Source: Campylobacter concisus (lineage in GTDB: Bacteria; Campylobacterota; Campylobacteria; Campylobacterales; Campylobacteraceae). Taken from it: a stretch of 64,000 nt of DNA. Positions 28,729 through 36,646 of this stretch are shown here, one piece after another. Within the stretch, counting starts at the first letter, position 1. Each line of letters begins with the position of its first letter. Position numbers and translations under genes: made by a program. Under the pieces are notes generated by a model. It did not search any database and was not told the origin of the DNA. It was given only the letters and a program-made list of their open reading frames with translations. Location: positions 186,001 through 250,000 of the forward strand of contig NZ_PIRZ01000003.1 in assembly GCF_003048575.1 (NCBI RefSeq), given 5' to 3'.

Positions 28729-29326
28729 AATTTACGCGATTAGCGACGATGTATTGATGCCTGAAAATTTAGCCTTGCAATACACTAAAGAAATTTTAGA
28801 GTGTGGGGTAAAATTTTTTCAATTTCGCTCTAAAAAAATACCCAAAGATGAGAGGCTAGCTGGTGAAATTTTCAACCTATGCGAAAAATTTGGAGCAAGA
28901 TTTATCGTAAATGATGATATTTTATTTGCTGCTAATATCGGGGCAAAGTCCGTGCATTTGGGAAAAGATGATGCGAGCATAAAAGAGGCGTTTGAAATTT
29001 TAGGGGATGATGCTTACGTGGGAGTTAGCTGCTATGATAGCTTGGAGCTTGCCCTTAGGGCAAAACAAAATGGTGCTAGCTATGTGGCTTTTGGAGCTAT
29101 GTTTAAAAGCTCAACAAAACCAAATGCTCCACTTTGCAAGGCTCAAACTGTATCACAAGCAAAAGAAATGGGAATGAATGTGTGTGTCATAGGTGGCATA
29201 AATTCTTGCAACATTGCAAGTGTCGCTAGAGTAAAGCCAGACATGGTCGCCTTAATATCCGCTATCTATAAAGATGGCACGATAAAGAAAAATATAGAAA
29301 ATTTACAAAGAAATTTATTGCTTTAA
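28721..29326 (+). CDS. thiE: Thiamine phosphate synthase
   Basis: 201 residues, GTG start inside the thiD 3' end. ThiE joins HMP-PP with the thiazole phosphate. The TIM-barrel motifs are VKFFQFRSKKIPKDER (about 30-45), FIVNDDILFAANIGAKSVHLGKDD as a block in which VNDD and HLGKDD bind pyrophosphate and magnesium, VGVSCYDSLE, and FGAMFKSSTKPNAP (usually GPxFPTxTK), then IGGINSCNI. The coupling to thiD and the aminotransferase makes it part of the thi operon. The related TenI protein is the alternative, but substrate loops are largely of ThiE type. Confidence 0.9.
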   Translation: MIEIYAISDDVLMPENLALQYTKEILECGVKFFQFRSKKIPKDERLAGEIFNLCEKFGARFIVNDDILFAANIGAKSVHLGKDDASIKEAFEILGDDAYVGVSCYDSLELALRAKQNGASYVAFGAMFKSSTKPNAPLCKAQTVSQAKEMGMNVCVIGGINSCNIASVARVKPDMVALISAIYKDGTIKKNIENLQRNLLL

Positions 29327-29395
29327 AAGATGCTTGTTTTGCAAGCTTTTTATGAAAATTTAATTATAATCCCTGCTTTAAATAAAAGGAAAACA

Positions 29396-30718
29396 TTGCT
29401 AAATATCGATGAAGTAAGAAAAAATATCATTTTAAAAGAGGGTCTTTACTATTTTGACTACACGGCTTCAGGTCTTGCTTATAAGCCCATTGAAGATGAA
29501 ATTTTAAAATTTTTAAAAACCTACGCAAACACTCACTCAGATAGTAGTTCAAGCGCAGTGCTAACGCAAAAATGCTATGAAAATGCAAGGGCTGAGCTAA
29601 AAAGCTTATTAGGCCTTGATGATAGTTTTTATCTTATCGCGACTGGTCAAGGAGCAACGGCTGCGATAAAGAAATTTCAGGAGATAGTGGGAATTTATAT
29701 CTCACCAGCTACAAGAGCCTTGATCGGTGAAGCAAATTTAAGAAATTTAAACTTGCCATTAGCGATCATTGGACCTTATGAGCATCACTCTGTTGAAGTT
29801 AGTTTAAGAGAAGGGCTTTGTGATATAAAACGTATAGAGCTTACTGAAAATAATAAGATAGATTATGCGATGCTTGAGAATACATTAAAGCAAAATGCAA
29901 AAAGAAAGATAATAGCTAGCTTTAGCGCTGCCTCAAATGTCACTGGCGTTAAAACTGATTATAAAAAAATTTACTCGCTGATTAAAAAATATGATGGCAT
30001 TTTAGCACTTGATGTGGCTACTCTTAGTGCTTATGAAAATGTTGATTGTAAATATTTTGACGCACTGTTTCTCTCTCCTCACAAGCTGCTTGGTGGAGTT
30101 GGGAGTTGTGGGCTTTTGGCTATTAAAAAAGAGCTTTGTAAAAATTTGCCTACATTTGCAGCAGGAGGCACAGTCAAGTACGTAAGCAGGACATCGCATA
30201 TTTTTACTAATGAAGTTGAAAATTTAGAAGAGGGAGGCACGCCACCGATAATGCAACTAATGCGTGCAAATTTAGCCTATAAATTAAGAAATGAGATCGG
30301 ACTTAATAAGATAAAAGAGACTGAATGCGAGCTAGGTGCTCTCTTTTGCGAAGAGCTAAAAAATATAGATGAAGTGATAAATTATTGTCCAAAAAATGTA
30401 GATAGATTGCCTATTTTTGCTTTTAATATACAAGATGTCTCGCCTTATGATTTTGCGGCTAGCTTAAGCAATGACTTTGGCATCCAAACACGTGCAGGCT
30501 GTGACTGTGCTGGCCCATACGGACATGATCTGCTTCATTTAAAAGACAATGCCGTTTTTGATGTAAAACCTGGCTGGGTACGAGTTAGTATCCATTATAC
30601 TCACACTAAAGAAGATATCAAATACCTTGCAAATGCCATAAAGTCTTGCATCAAAAAACACAAAGAGACATGGGGTGAAGAAAAAGCAATGTATTCGATG
30701 TTTGGAGATAAATTTTAA
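29396..30718 (+). CDS. Class V PLP-dependent aminotransferase, second copy
   Basis: 440 residues from TTG 29396, chosen because AAAGGA lies at 29385-29390 and because the resulting LLNIDEVRKN matches the first copy's LVNLEHIREN; an upstream in-frame start at 29330 would add 22 poorly coding residues. The PLP site SPHKLLGGVGSCGLLAIKK is identical to the first copy, and the cysteine loop here is RAGCDCAGPYGHDLL. By eye more than half of the residues are shared along the whole length. It lies about 70 bases after thiE and closes the operon, ending 14 bases from convergent rodA. Confidence 0.85.
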   Translation: MLNIDEVRKNIILKEGLYYFDYTASGLAYKPIEDEILKFLKTYANTHSDSSSSAVLTQKCYENARAELKSLLGLDDSFYLIATGQGATAAIKKFQEIVGIYISPATRALIGEANLRNLNLPLAIIGPYEHHSVEVSLREGLCDIKRIELTENNKIDYAMLENTLKQNAKRKIIASFSAASNVTGVKTDYKKIYSLIKKYDGILALDVATLSAYENVDCKYFDALFLSPHKLLGGVGSCGLLAIKKELCKNLPTFAAGGTVKYVSRTSHIFTNEVENLEEGGTPPIMQLMRANLAYKLRNEIGLNKIKETECELGALFCEELKNIDEVINYCPKNVDRLPIFAFNIQDVSPYDFAASLSNDFGIQTRAGCDCAGPYGHDLLHLKDNAVFDVKPGWVRVSIHYTHTKEDIKYLANAIKSCIKKHKETWGEEKAMYSMFGDKF

Positions 30719-30732
30719 ATACTAAATTTAAC

Positions 30733-31839
30733 TTAGAAGCGAAATTTTACCAAGCTATATGTTCTATCAAATCTAAAAGTTAGCAAATTTTGCAAAATTC
30801 CAAAAAGCACCATAAATGTAACAAAGCTGCTTCCGCCGTAACTAAAAAATGGTAGCGGCACACCTACAACTGGTGCAAAACCGATCGTCATTGAGACATT
30901 TACACCCACATAAACGAAAATAAGTGCAGCAATCCCCGTCGTGGTAACTTGTGTAAAATAGTCATTTTTTAGGCCGTAATTTAAACTTAAAAGATGTGTT
31001 ATAAGTGCTCCATAAAGCCCAAGTAGAAATAATCCACCATAAAAACCAAAACGCTCTATATTGTAGGCAAATATGAAGTCACTAGTGGCGATTGGCAAAA
31101 ATTTAAAGTGCGTCTGAGTCGCCTCATCTTTTGGTTTGCCTTTGAGTCCGCCGCTACCTATGGCGATGATACTTTGTTTGACGTGATAGCTTGGCTCTTC
31201 AGCGATAAAATCGTGGATCCTTTTCTTTTGATAGTCATGTAAATTTTCATACAAAACTGGCGCCAAAAAGCCTATCGCAAGGATGATAGTGATCCAAATT
31301 TTCTTATTTACACCGATGACAAAAAGGATAGTATAACCAACTATCAAAAGTATGAGTGCGGTGCCAAGATCAGGCTCTTTCATAATGAGCGCAAATGGCA
31401 AAAGTATGTAAAAACTAAGCTTTAAAAAATCTTTTAGCCCGTATCCATTAGCCTCTGGAGGGCGCTGCTTGATGAGATAGGCTAGCATCAGTAAAAAGGC
31501 TGGCTTCATCAGTTCTGATGGCTGAAGTGTGAAATGAACAAATGGAATTTCTAGCCAGCGTTTGGCTCCAAGCTTACTAACACCAAAGAGATCGACGCTT
31601 AAAAGTAGCACGATACAGACCCAGTAAAACATAGGTATGATCCAGTCTATACGTCTAATAGGCAGCAAAAATGCGACAAAAAATGAAATAAAACCAATGC
31701 CAAAATATACAAGCTGTTTGTTTGCTAAGACGTCGTTTGCTTCGGAAACTAGTATGTAAGATATGGCTATGATTGGGATTATTAAAAACGGCTGAATAAA
31801 ATCAAAATGTGTTAAAATACGCCGATCTAGTTTTATCAA
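30733..31839 (-). CDS. rodA: RodA, peptidoglycan glycosyltransferase (SEDS)
   Basis: 368 residues, TTG start at 31839 with AAGG upstream. RodA polymerises glycan strands in the elongasome with PBP2. It has about ten membrane helices. SEDS markers are PSELMKPAFLLMLAYLI (about 112-128), KEPDLGTALILLIVG with the functional aspartate (about 155-170), YHVKQSIIAIGSGGLKGK (about 222-239) and PLPFFSYGGSSFVTFMVLFG near the C-terminus. RodA rather than FtsW is favoured by DLFGVSKLGAKRWLEIP and by the gene's position near the flpA-ftsEX block. It is transcribed divergently from the RluA-type gene. Confidence 0.93.
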   Translation of the reverse strand: MIKLDRRILTHFDFIQPFLIIPIIAISYILVSEANDVLANKQLVYFGIGFISFFVAFLLPIRRIDWIIPMFYWVCIVLLLSVDLFGVSKLGAKRWLEIPFVHFTLQPSELMKPAFLLMLAYLIKQRPPEANGYGLKDFLKLSFYILLPFALIMKEPDLGTALILLIVGYTILFVIGVNKKIWITIILAIGFLAPVLYENLHDYQKKRIHDFIAEEPSYHVKQSIIAIGSGGLKGKPKDEATQTHFKFLPIATSDFIFAYNIERFGFYGGLFLLGLYGALITHLLSLNYGLKNDYFTQVTTTGIAALIFVYVGVNVSMTIGFAPVVGVPLPFFSYGGSSFVTFMVLFGILQNLLTFRFDRTYSLVKFRF

Positions 31840-31891
31840 GAAGCAAACCTTAATTTTTGGGCTAGATTATATCACAAACAAGGCTTTGATT

Positions 31892-32863
31892 TTGGTTAAA
31901 TTTAATGTTTTAAATAGCTCAAGACTAGACGTTGCAGTAGCGCAGGAGCTTCAAATTTCACGCAATCAAGCTTTAAATTTGATAAAAGACTCCCTTGTAA
32001 GAGTAAATTTAAAACCAGTCTCAAAACCAAGCTTTTTACTGAGCGAAAACGATGAAATTTGCGTAAATTTTGCCCCAAAAAAAGAGGTGCAAAACGAGTA
32101 TGAAGTAAATTTTGACATCCCGATCATTTATGAAGACGACGATCTCATAGTGCTAAACAAGCCCCCGCAAATCGTCGTTCACCAAGCTCCAAGTGTCAAA
32201 GAGGCGACACTTGTCGAGTGGCTAAACAAAAAGGGCTTTATGCTCTCAAATTTAAACGGCGACGTAAGAGCTGGCATCGTCCACCGCCTAGACAAAGGCA
32301 CAAGTGGTGCTATTGTTGTTGCTAAAAACAACTTCGCCCACGCAAAACTAAGCGAGCAGCTAAGTGATAAGAGCATGGGGCGAATCTATCTAGCACTCAC
32401 CGACCTACCGCTAAAAGAGGATGTCATCATCGACAAGCCAATCGGCAGAAATCCAAACAACCGCCTAAAAAAAGCGATTGTCGCAGATGCTAAATTTGCA
32501 AAAAGTGCCTTTGTAAATTTGCTAAGCGAAGGCGGAGTAAATTTGATAGCAGCAAAACTTTTTACGGGTAGGACTCATCAGATAAGAGTGCACCTATCTA
32601 GCATAAATCGCCACATTTTAGGCGATGATTTATACGGATTTAAGAGCCAAGGCGATAAAATAAGCAGGGTTATGCTTCACGCTTATATGCTCTATTTTAT
32701 CCATCCACGAACTGGCAAAAGGGTAGAATTTACCGCAAAAACGTATGATGATTTTAACCAAATAATTTATAAAAAAATTCCCAAGGAGATTTTTGATGAA
32801 AAAATTTGCCCTACGCATATTGACACCATTTTTAGCAGCTTTCTTGGCGGGATGCGGCTCTAG
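31892..32863 (+). CDS. RluA-family pseudouridine synthase
   Basis: 323 residues from TTG 31892, preferred since AAGG ends eight bases upstream; TTG 31886 is the alternative. An N-terminal S4 RNA-binding domain (SRLDVAVAQELQISRNQALNL) precedes the catalytic domain. The active-site block is GIVHRLDKGTSGAIVVAKN with the catalytic aspartate, and LFTGRTHQIRVHLSSINRHI is the second hallmark. It isomerises uridines in rRNA or tRNA; the RluD-like layout suggests 23S rRNA. The last 68 bases overlap the flpA start, so the C-terminal end may be variable. Confidence 0.92.
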   Translation: MVKFNVLNSSRLDVAVAQELQISRNQALNLIKDSLVRVNLKPVSKPSFLLSENDEICVNFAPKKEVQNEYEVNFDIPIIYEDDDLIVLNKPPQIVVHQAPSVKEATLVEWLNKKGFMLSNLNGDVRAGIVHRLDKGTSGAIVVAKNNFAHAKLSEQLSDKSMGRIYLALTDLPLKEDVIIDKPIGRNPNNRLKKAIVADAKFAKSAFVNLLSEGGVNLIAAKLFTGRTHQIRVHLSSINRHILGDDLYGFKSQGDKISRVMLHAYMLYFIHPRTGKRVEFTAKTYDDFNQIIYKKIPKEIFDEKICPTHIDTIFSSFLGGMRL

Positions 32864-33470
32864 CGTACCGACTCAACAAAGCATGTCGCTACCAACTATC
32901 ACAAGCTTAAAAACCATTTCAGACATGACAGAAGTTGGTTTTGAATGGAATCCAGTAACCGATGAAAGCGTTGTTGGATACTATCTCTACCGCTCAAATC
33001 CAAATGATGCCAACTCAAAAATGCAGCTAGTTGCAGACATCAAAGACCGCTTTGCAACGCACTATGTAGACCGCAACTTAGCACCGGAGACCACATACTC
33101 ATACCAGATGAGGACCTACTCAAGCAACGCCATCTCTCAACCGGGCACGATCGCAACAGCAACTACAAAGCCATTGCTTGACTCAGTACCATTTTCGCAA
33201 GCTATTACAGGGCTTCCAGGACGTGTGAAAGTGATCTGGAGACCGCATCCTGATAGCACCGTGGCAAGCTATATCATTCAAAGAAGTGATGCCGGAGTTA
33301 ATAAATTTAGCCAAATCGCAGAGGTAAATGGCAGACTAAATGCCGAATATATCGATACTGAGGTAAAACCTGGTAAGTCTTATGAGTATAGAATTTTAGT
33401 TAAAACTTCTTCAGGCGTTGTTTCAAAACCAAGCCAAAACATAAGTGCAACGACAAAGGAGTTACCCTAA
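32796..33470 (+). CDS. flpA: FlpA-type fibronectin type III lipoprotein, N-terminal part
   Basis: Frame from ATG 32796 (AAGGAG at 32783-32788) to TAA 33468-33470, 224 residues. Lipoprotein signal peptide with lipobox FLAAFLAGC (cysteine at about residue 20), then two FN3-like repeats (about 30-120: VGFEWNPVTDESVVGYYLYR; about 125-222: VKVIWRPHPDSTVASYIIQR). C. jejuni FlpA is a surface lipoprotein that binds host fibronectin and is about 400 residues long. Here the frame stops early after KELP, and the rest continues in the +1 frame. The gene lies in the same order as C. jejuni flpA, between the pseudouridine synthase and trmB genes. Confidence 0.8.
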   Translation: MKKFALRILTPFLAAFLAGCGSSVPTQQSMSLPTITSLKTISDMTEVGFEWNPVTDESVVGYYLYRSNPNDANSKMQLVADIKDRFATHYVDRNLAPETTYSYQMRTYSSNAISQPGTIATATTKPLLDSVPFSQAITGLPGRVKVIWRPHPDSTVASYIIQRSDAGVNKFSQIAEVNGRLNAEYIDTEVKPGKSYEYRILVKTSSGVVSKPSQNISATTKELP

Positions 33471-34002
33471 ATCGGTAACAAACCTTCAGGCAACAAAAAA
33501 TGCACCAAAAAAGATAATTTTAACTTGGGATTATGCGCCAGCTGAGGATTTTGCTTATTTTAAGGTTTATAGGACAGTGAGTAAAATTTTGCCTTACACA
33601 TATCTGGCAAAAACGACTAGCAACACCTATGAAGATCTCATAAATACAAATGCAGCGACGAGGTATTACAGAGTCACAGCTGTTGATAAAGACGGCCTTG
33701 AGAGCTTAAAACAAGAAGAGCCAATCGTGGGGATAACACTTGGCGCACCAAAGACTCCAAATATTAGCGCTAGCTACGATGGTATCGGCGTAAATGTAAA
33801 CTGGAGTGTAGTTGATAGAGCTAGTTCGTACACTGTTTATAGAAGTGGTGCAAGTGAGAAAATTTTTAGCGGCATAGATGGTACTGGACTTAGAGATGAT
33901 AGCGTGCAAAAAGGAGCTAGCTATTCTTACAGCGTCGTAGCTATCGATGAGTATGGCATCGCCTCTGATAAGTCATCAAAAGCAGAAGTTAGCATAAAAT
34001 AA
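33445..34002 (+). CDS. flpA: FlpA-type protein, C-terminal part in +1 frame
   Basis: Open +1 frame ending at TAA 34000-34002. The real coding content begins near 33465: dropping one base at CCCTAA joins KELP directly to KSVTNLQATKNAPKKI and restores a normal 401-residue FlpA. It holds two more FN3-like repeats (KIILTWDYAPAEDFAYFKVY; VNVNWSVVDRASSYTVYR). The nearest upstream start codon, GTG 33445, has no ribosome site, so independent translation is unlikely. Translation would need +1 frameshifting, otherwise this is the dead half of a broken gene. It overlaps the trmB start (TAATG). Confidence 0.7.
   Translation: MQRQRSYPKSVTNLQATKNAPKKIILTWDYAPAEDFAYFKVYRTVSKILPYTYLAKTTSNTYEDLINTNAATRYYRVTAVDKDGLESLKQEEPIVGITLGAPKTPNISASYDGIGVNVNWSVVDRASSYTVYRSGASEKIFSGIDGTGLRDDSVQKGASYSYSVVAIDEYGIASDKSSKAEVSIK
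33455..33470 (+). promoter_or_regulatory. Candidate programmed +1 frameshift site in flpA
   Basis: AAAGGAG (33455-33461), spacer TTA, slippery proline codon CCC (33465-33467) and stop TAA (33468-33470). In prfB the same order appears: AGGGGG, a three-base spacer, CUU, UGA. A +1 move of tRNA-Pro from CCC to CCT gives exactly the missing frame. No start codon lies at initiation distance after AAAGGAG, so it is not an ordinary ribosome site. Function is inferred. Confidence 0.5.
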
Positions 34003-35189
34003 TGCCAAATTTCATCGCTTCGTCTTTAAAAGAGCTCTCGTTTCCATTTGGTAATGACAAAGTCAAATTTCTTTGGCAGGCAAATGGGCGAAACGAGAGG
34101 CTCATCTACACAAAAAATGAAGAAGAGAGTTTTTTTCTAGTTGTAAAACCCGGTAAAAGCGGCATCGTCGTAAAAGGTGAAAAGCTTACAAAGCCAGCTA
34201 AAGTTGGTCTTTTGCAAGAGGCACTGGAGCTTTTTAAAGAGCAAAATTGCAATGATGTAATTAGTCAAGCATTTGCTGTAAAAAAGACAAATTTGACTAA
34301 AAAAGTGAGTGAAATTTTAAGCCTTGAAGAATTTGTGCCAGCATTTTGCGAGCTAAAAGATAAATTTAAAGAGATTTTTATCGAGATCGGCTTTGGTTCT
34401 GGCAGACACTTGCTTTATCAAGCTAAAAACAATCCAAATGCCCTAGTTATCGGAATAGAAGTCTATAAACCAAGCATTGAGCAAGTAGCAAAGCTAGCTA
34501 GGGCAAATGGCCTAGAAAACGTACGTCTAATCAATACTGACGCCAGACTTTTACTCTCACTTATTGGCTCAAATTTAGTTGATAGAGTCTTTTTACACTT
34601 TCCAGTGCCGTGGGATAAAGCAGAGCATAGACGTGTGGTCTCATCGGTATTTGCGCTTGAGTGCGAGAGGATACTAAAAGTAGACGGTAAATTTGAGCTA
34701 AGGACTGATAGCAAGGAGTATTGCGACTTTAGTTTAAGTAAATTTTTAGAGCCTACAAACTCAAAAATAGAAGCTTTCAAAAATAGAAATTTAGAGGTAA
34801 CTAGTAAGTACGAAGACCGCTGGAGACGCCAAGATAAGGATATTTATGATGTCATTTATACTTGCGAGGTTGAAAGTAGCGAGAGTGTTTTAGCTGGAGA
34901 TTTTAGCTTTAAAGAAAAGACAAGCGTAAAAAATATCATTAAAAATTTCAAAAATTTCATCATCAAAAAAGAGGATTATTTTTTACATTTTGAAGAAATT
35001 TACACCATAAACGAGGGTGAAATTTTGCTAAAAGTTGCTTTTGGAGCATTTAATAAACCTGAGCAATGTTTTATCAAAATAAGCGATGAGAAAAGCGAAT
35101 ATTTTATAAAAAAACCGATCTTAATTCGTGAGAATTTAGCTGCACACGAGCTTTTGAAGGAGTATTTGGCTGATGCAAGAGATAATTAG
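34002..35189 (+). CDS. trmB: tRNA (guanine-N7-)-methyltransferase
   Basis: 395 residues, longer than the usual 210-240. TrmB methylates G46 of tRNA with SAM. The methyltransferase core is at about 120-285: IEIGFGSGRHLLYQAKNNPN (motif I), VIGIEVYKPSIEQVAKLARA, and DRVFLHFPVPWDKAEHRRVV (catalytic PDPW-like loop). An N-terminal extension of about 115 residues and a C-terminal extension of about 110 flank it; such extended forms are common in Campylobacterota. It starts within the flpA stop and overlaps ftsE by 17 bases. Confidence 0.93.
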   Translation: MPNFIASSLKELSFPFGNDKVKFLWQANGRNERLIYTKNEEESFFLVVKPGKSGIVVKGEKLTKPAKVGLLQEALELFKEQNCNDVISQAFAVKKTNLTKKVSEILSLEEFVPAFCELKDKFKEIFIEIGFGSGRHLLYQAKNNPNALVIGIEVYKPSIEQVAKLARANGLENVRLINTDARLLLSLIGSNLVDRVFLHFPVPWDKAEHRRVVSSVFALECERILKVDGKFELRTDSKEYCDFSLSKFLEPTNSKIEAFKNRNLEVTSKYEDRWRRQDKDIYDVIYTCEVESSESVLAGDFSFKEKTSVKNIIKNFKNFIIKKEDYFLHFEEIYTINEGEILLKVAFGAFNKPEQCFIKISDEKSEYFIKKPILIRENLAAHELLKEYLADARDN

Positions 35190-35844
35190 TGCAAGGAATT
35201 TGAGCCTAGCTTATGAACGCGATGAAATCGTAATTAATAGCGTCAATTTAGATATTTATGCAAATGATTTTGTCTTTATCACAGGCAAGAGCGGAAGTGG
35301 AAAAAGCACGCTTTTAAAATCATTTTATGGAGAAATTTCACCTCTTGCTGGAGAGCTAAATGTCTGCATGACACAAATGGATGACATCGACGATAAAAGG
35401 CTTTGTGAACTTAGACAGCGAGTTGGCATTATATTTCAAAATTATCGTTTGATAAATGAATGGAATGTGGAAAGAAACGTTATGTTGCCCCTCATCATCA
35501 AAGGCATCAATCAAAATGTGAGTAAAAAGCAAGTAGCAAAGCTTTTAAAGCATGTAAATATGCTTCATAAAGCTGACAAATATCCAATGGAGCTAAGCGG
35601 TGGTGAGCAGCAAAGAGTAGCGATGGCAAGAGCTCTAGCACACAATCCAAATTTGCTCTTATGCGACGAGCCAACTGGAAATTTAGACGAATACTCAAGC
35701 GATGTCATCTGGTCACTTTTAAAATCAGCTAGGGAATTTTTAGGCACGAGCGTGGTAGTTGTAACGCACCATATCCCATCTACACTTCGCATCCCATACC
35801 GTCACTTCGTCATAGAAAATGGAGGCGTGCATGAGATCGCTTAA
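35173..35844 (+). CDS. ftsE: FtsE, cell-division ABC ATPase
   Basis: 223 residues. FtsE powers FtsX to activate septal peptidoglycan hydrolases. Walker A is GKSGSGKST (about 35-43), the Q-loop is IIFQNYRLI, the signature is LSGGEQQRVAMARAL (about 137-151) and Walker B LLLCDEPTGNLD (about 158-169), with the switch histidine in VVVTHH. ATG 35173 lies inside trmB. It overlaps ftsX by 14 bases. The Campylobacter gene order with ftsX and an EnvC-like activator downstream supports the cell-division role over other ABC importers. Confidence 0.95.
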   Translation: MQEIISARNLSLAYERDEIVINSVNLDIYANDFVFITGKSGSGKSTLLKSFYGEISPLAGELNVCMTQMDDIDDKRLCELRQRVGIIFQNYRLINEWNVERNVMLPLIIKGINQNVSKKQVAKLLKHVNMLHKADKYPMELSGGEQQRVAMARALAHNPNLLLCDEPTGNLDEYSSDVIWSLLKSAREFLGTSVVVVTHHIPSTLRIPYRHFVIENGGVHEIA

Positions 35845-36646
35845 AAACCATCTTGGATTCATCTTGCCGCTGATCGCACTTTTGTTTTCCGTTCAGTTTA
35901 GCCTAACTGCTGATAAGGTTGTAAGGGATTATGAAAGACTCATGGGAAATGACTACAATATCGTCATAGTTTCAAACAAAGAGCTAAGCGAGCCTGTGCT
36001 AAAGCCGATTGTGAGTAATCTAGCTAGCCTCGAGCCACTAAGTCCACAAAAGATCATCGATCGCCTCTCAAATGACATCTCTGCTAAAAATTTATCCATA
36101 CTGCAAAATGCGCTACCTAAATTTTACTCACTAAAACTTAGCGAATTTCCGACACCGCAGTACATGGATGAGCTAAAGCAAAAGCTTTTAAAATTTGATG
36201 GGATTACAAAGGTTGAGACATTTTCAAAGACTCATGATAAGGTCTTTAAAATACTAAATTTAGCCAAAAGTATATCGTATGCTTTTATGGCGATACTTTG
36301 TGTAATAGGGCTTATGCTTATGCTAAAGCAGGCTAAAATTTGGCTATTTGAGCATAGAGAGCGCATAGAGATTATGACGCTTTTTGGAGCACCATTTTGG
36401 CTAAAATCAGCCATGCTTTACAAATCAGCTATGGTTGATAGCCTAGTTGCTACCGTTGCAGTTGGTGCATTTTTCTTTTTCTTACCTGGTATTGAAATTT
36501 TTAGAGAAAATGCCGCAAGTATTGATGTGGTATTGCCTAGTCTTGATCCTTCAAGGGATATTTTTATTTTATTTGGCGTGGCTATGTTTTTAAGTATTTT
36601 TGCTGTTAGTTTGGTGATGAGTAAAGCTAGAAAAAGCACGATATGA
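35831..36646 (+). CDS. ftsX: FtsX, cell-division ABC permease-like protein
   Basis: 271 residues from ATG 35831, chosen for GGAGG at 35821-35825; ATG 35819 upstream lacks one. Membrane topology is one helix (about 9-25), a periplasmic loop of about 120 residues, then three helices (about 155-175, 200-225, 240-265), as in FtsX. The loop binds EnvC-type activators to pass on FtsE ATP hydrolysis. EIMTLFGAPFWLKSAMLYKSA (first to last block residues) is the typical cytoplasmic coupling region. The stop overlaps the EnvC-like gene (ATGA). Confidence 0.92.
   Translation: MRSLKNHLGFILPLIALLFSVQFSLTADKVVRDYERLMGNDYNIVIVSNKELSEPVLKPIVSNLASLEPLSPQKIIDRLSNDISAKNLSILQNALPKFYSLKLSEFPTPQYMDELKQKLLKFDGITKVETFSKTHDKVFKILNLAKSISYAFMAILCVIGLMLMLKQAKIWLFEHRERIEIMTLFGAPFWLKSAMLYKSAMVDSLVATVAVGAFFFFLPGIEIFRENAASIDVVLPSLDPSRDIFILFGVAMFLSIFAVSLVMSKARKSTI

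Noticed and set aside
33463-33470. Phase-variable homopolymer in flpA
   Set aside because: The tract is only CCC, much shorter than the G or C runs that switch Campylobacter genes; slipped-strand variation is not expected.
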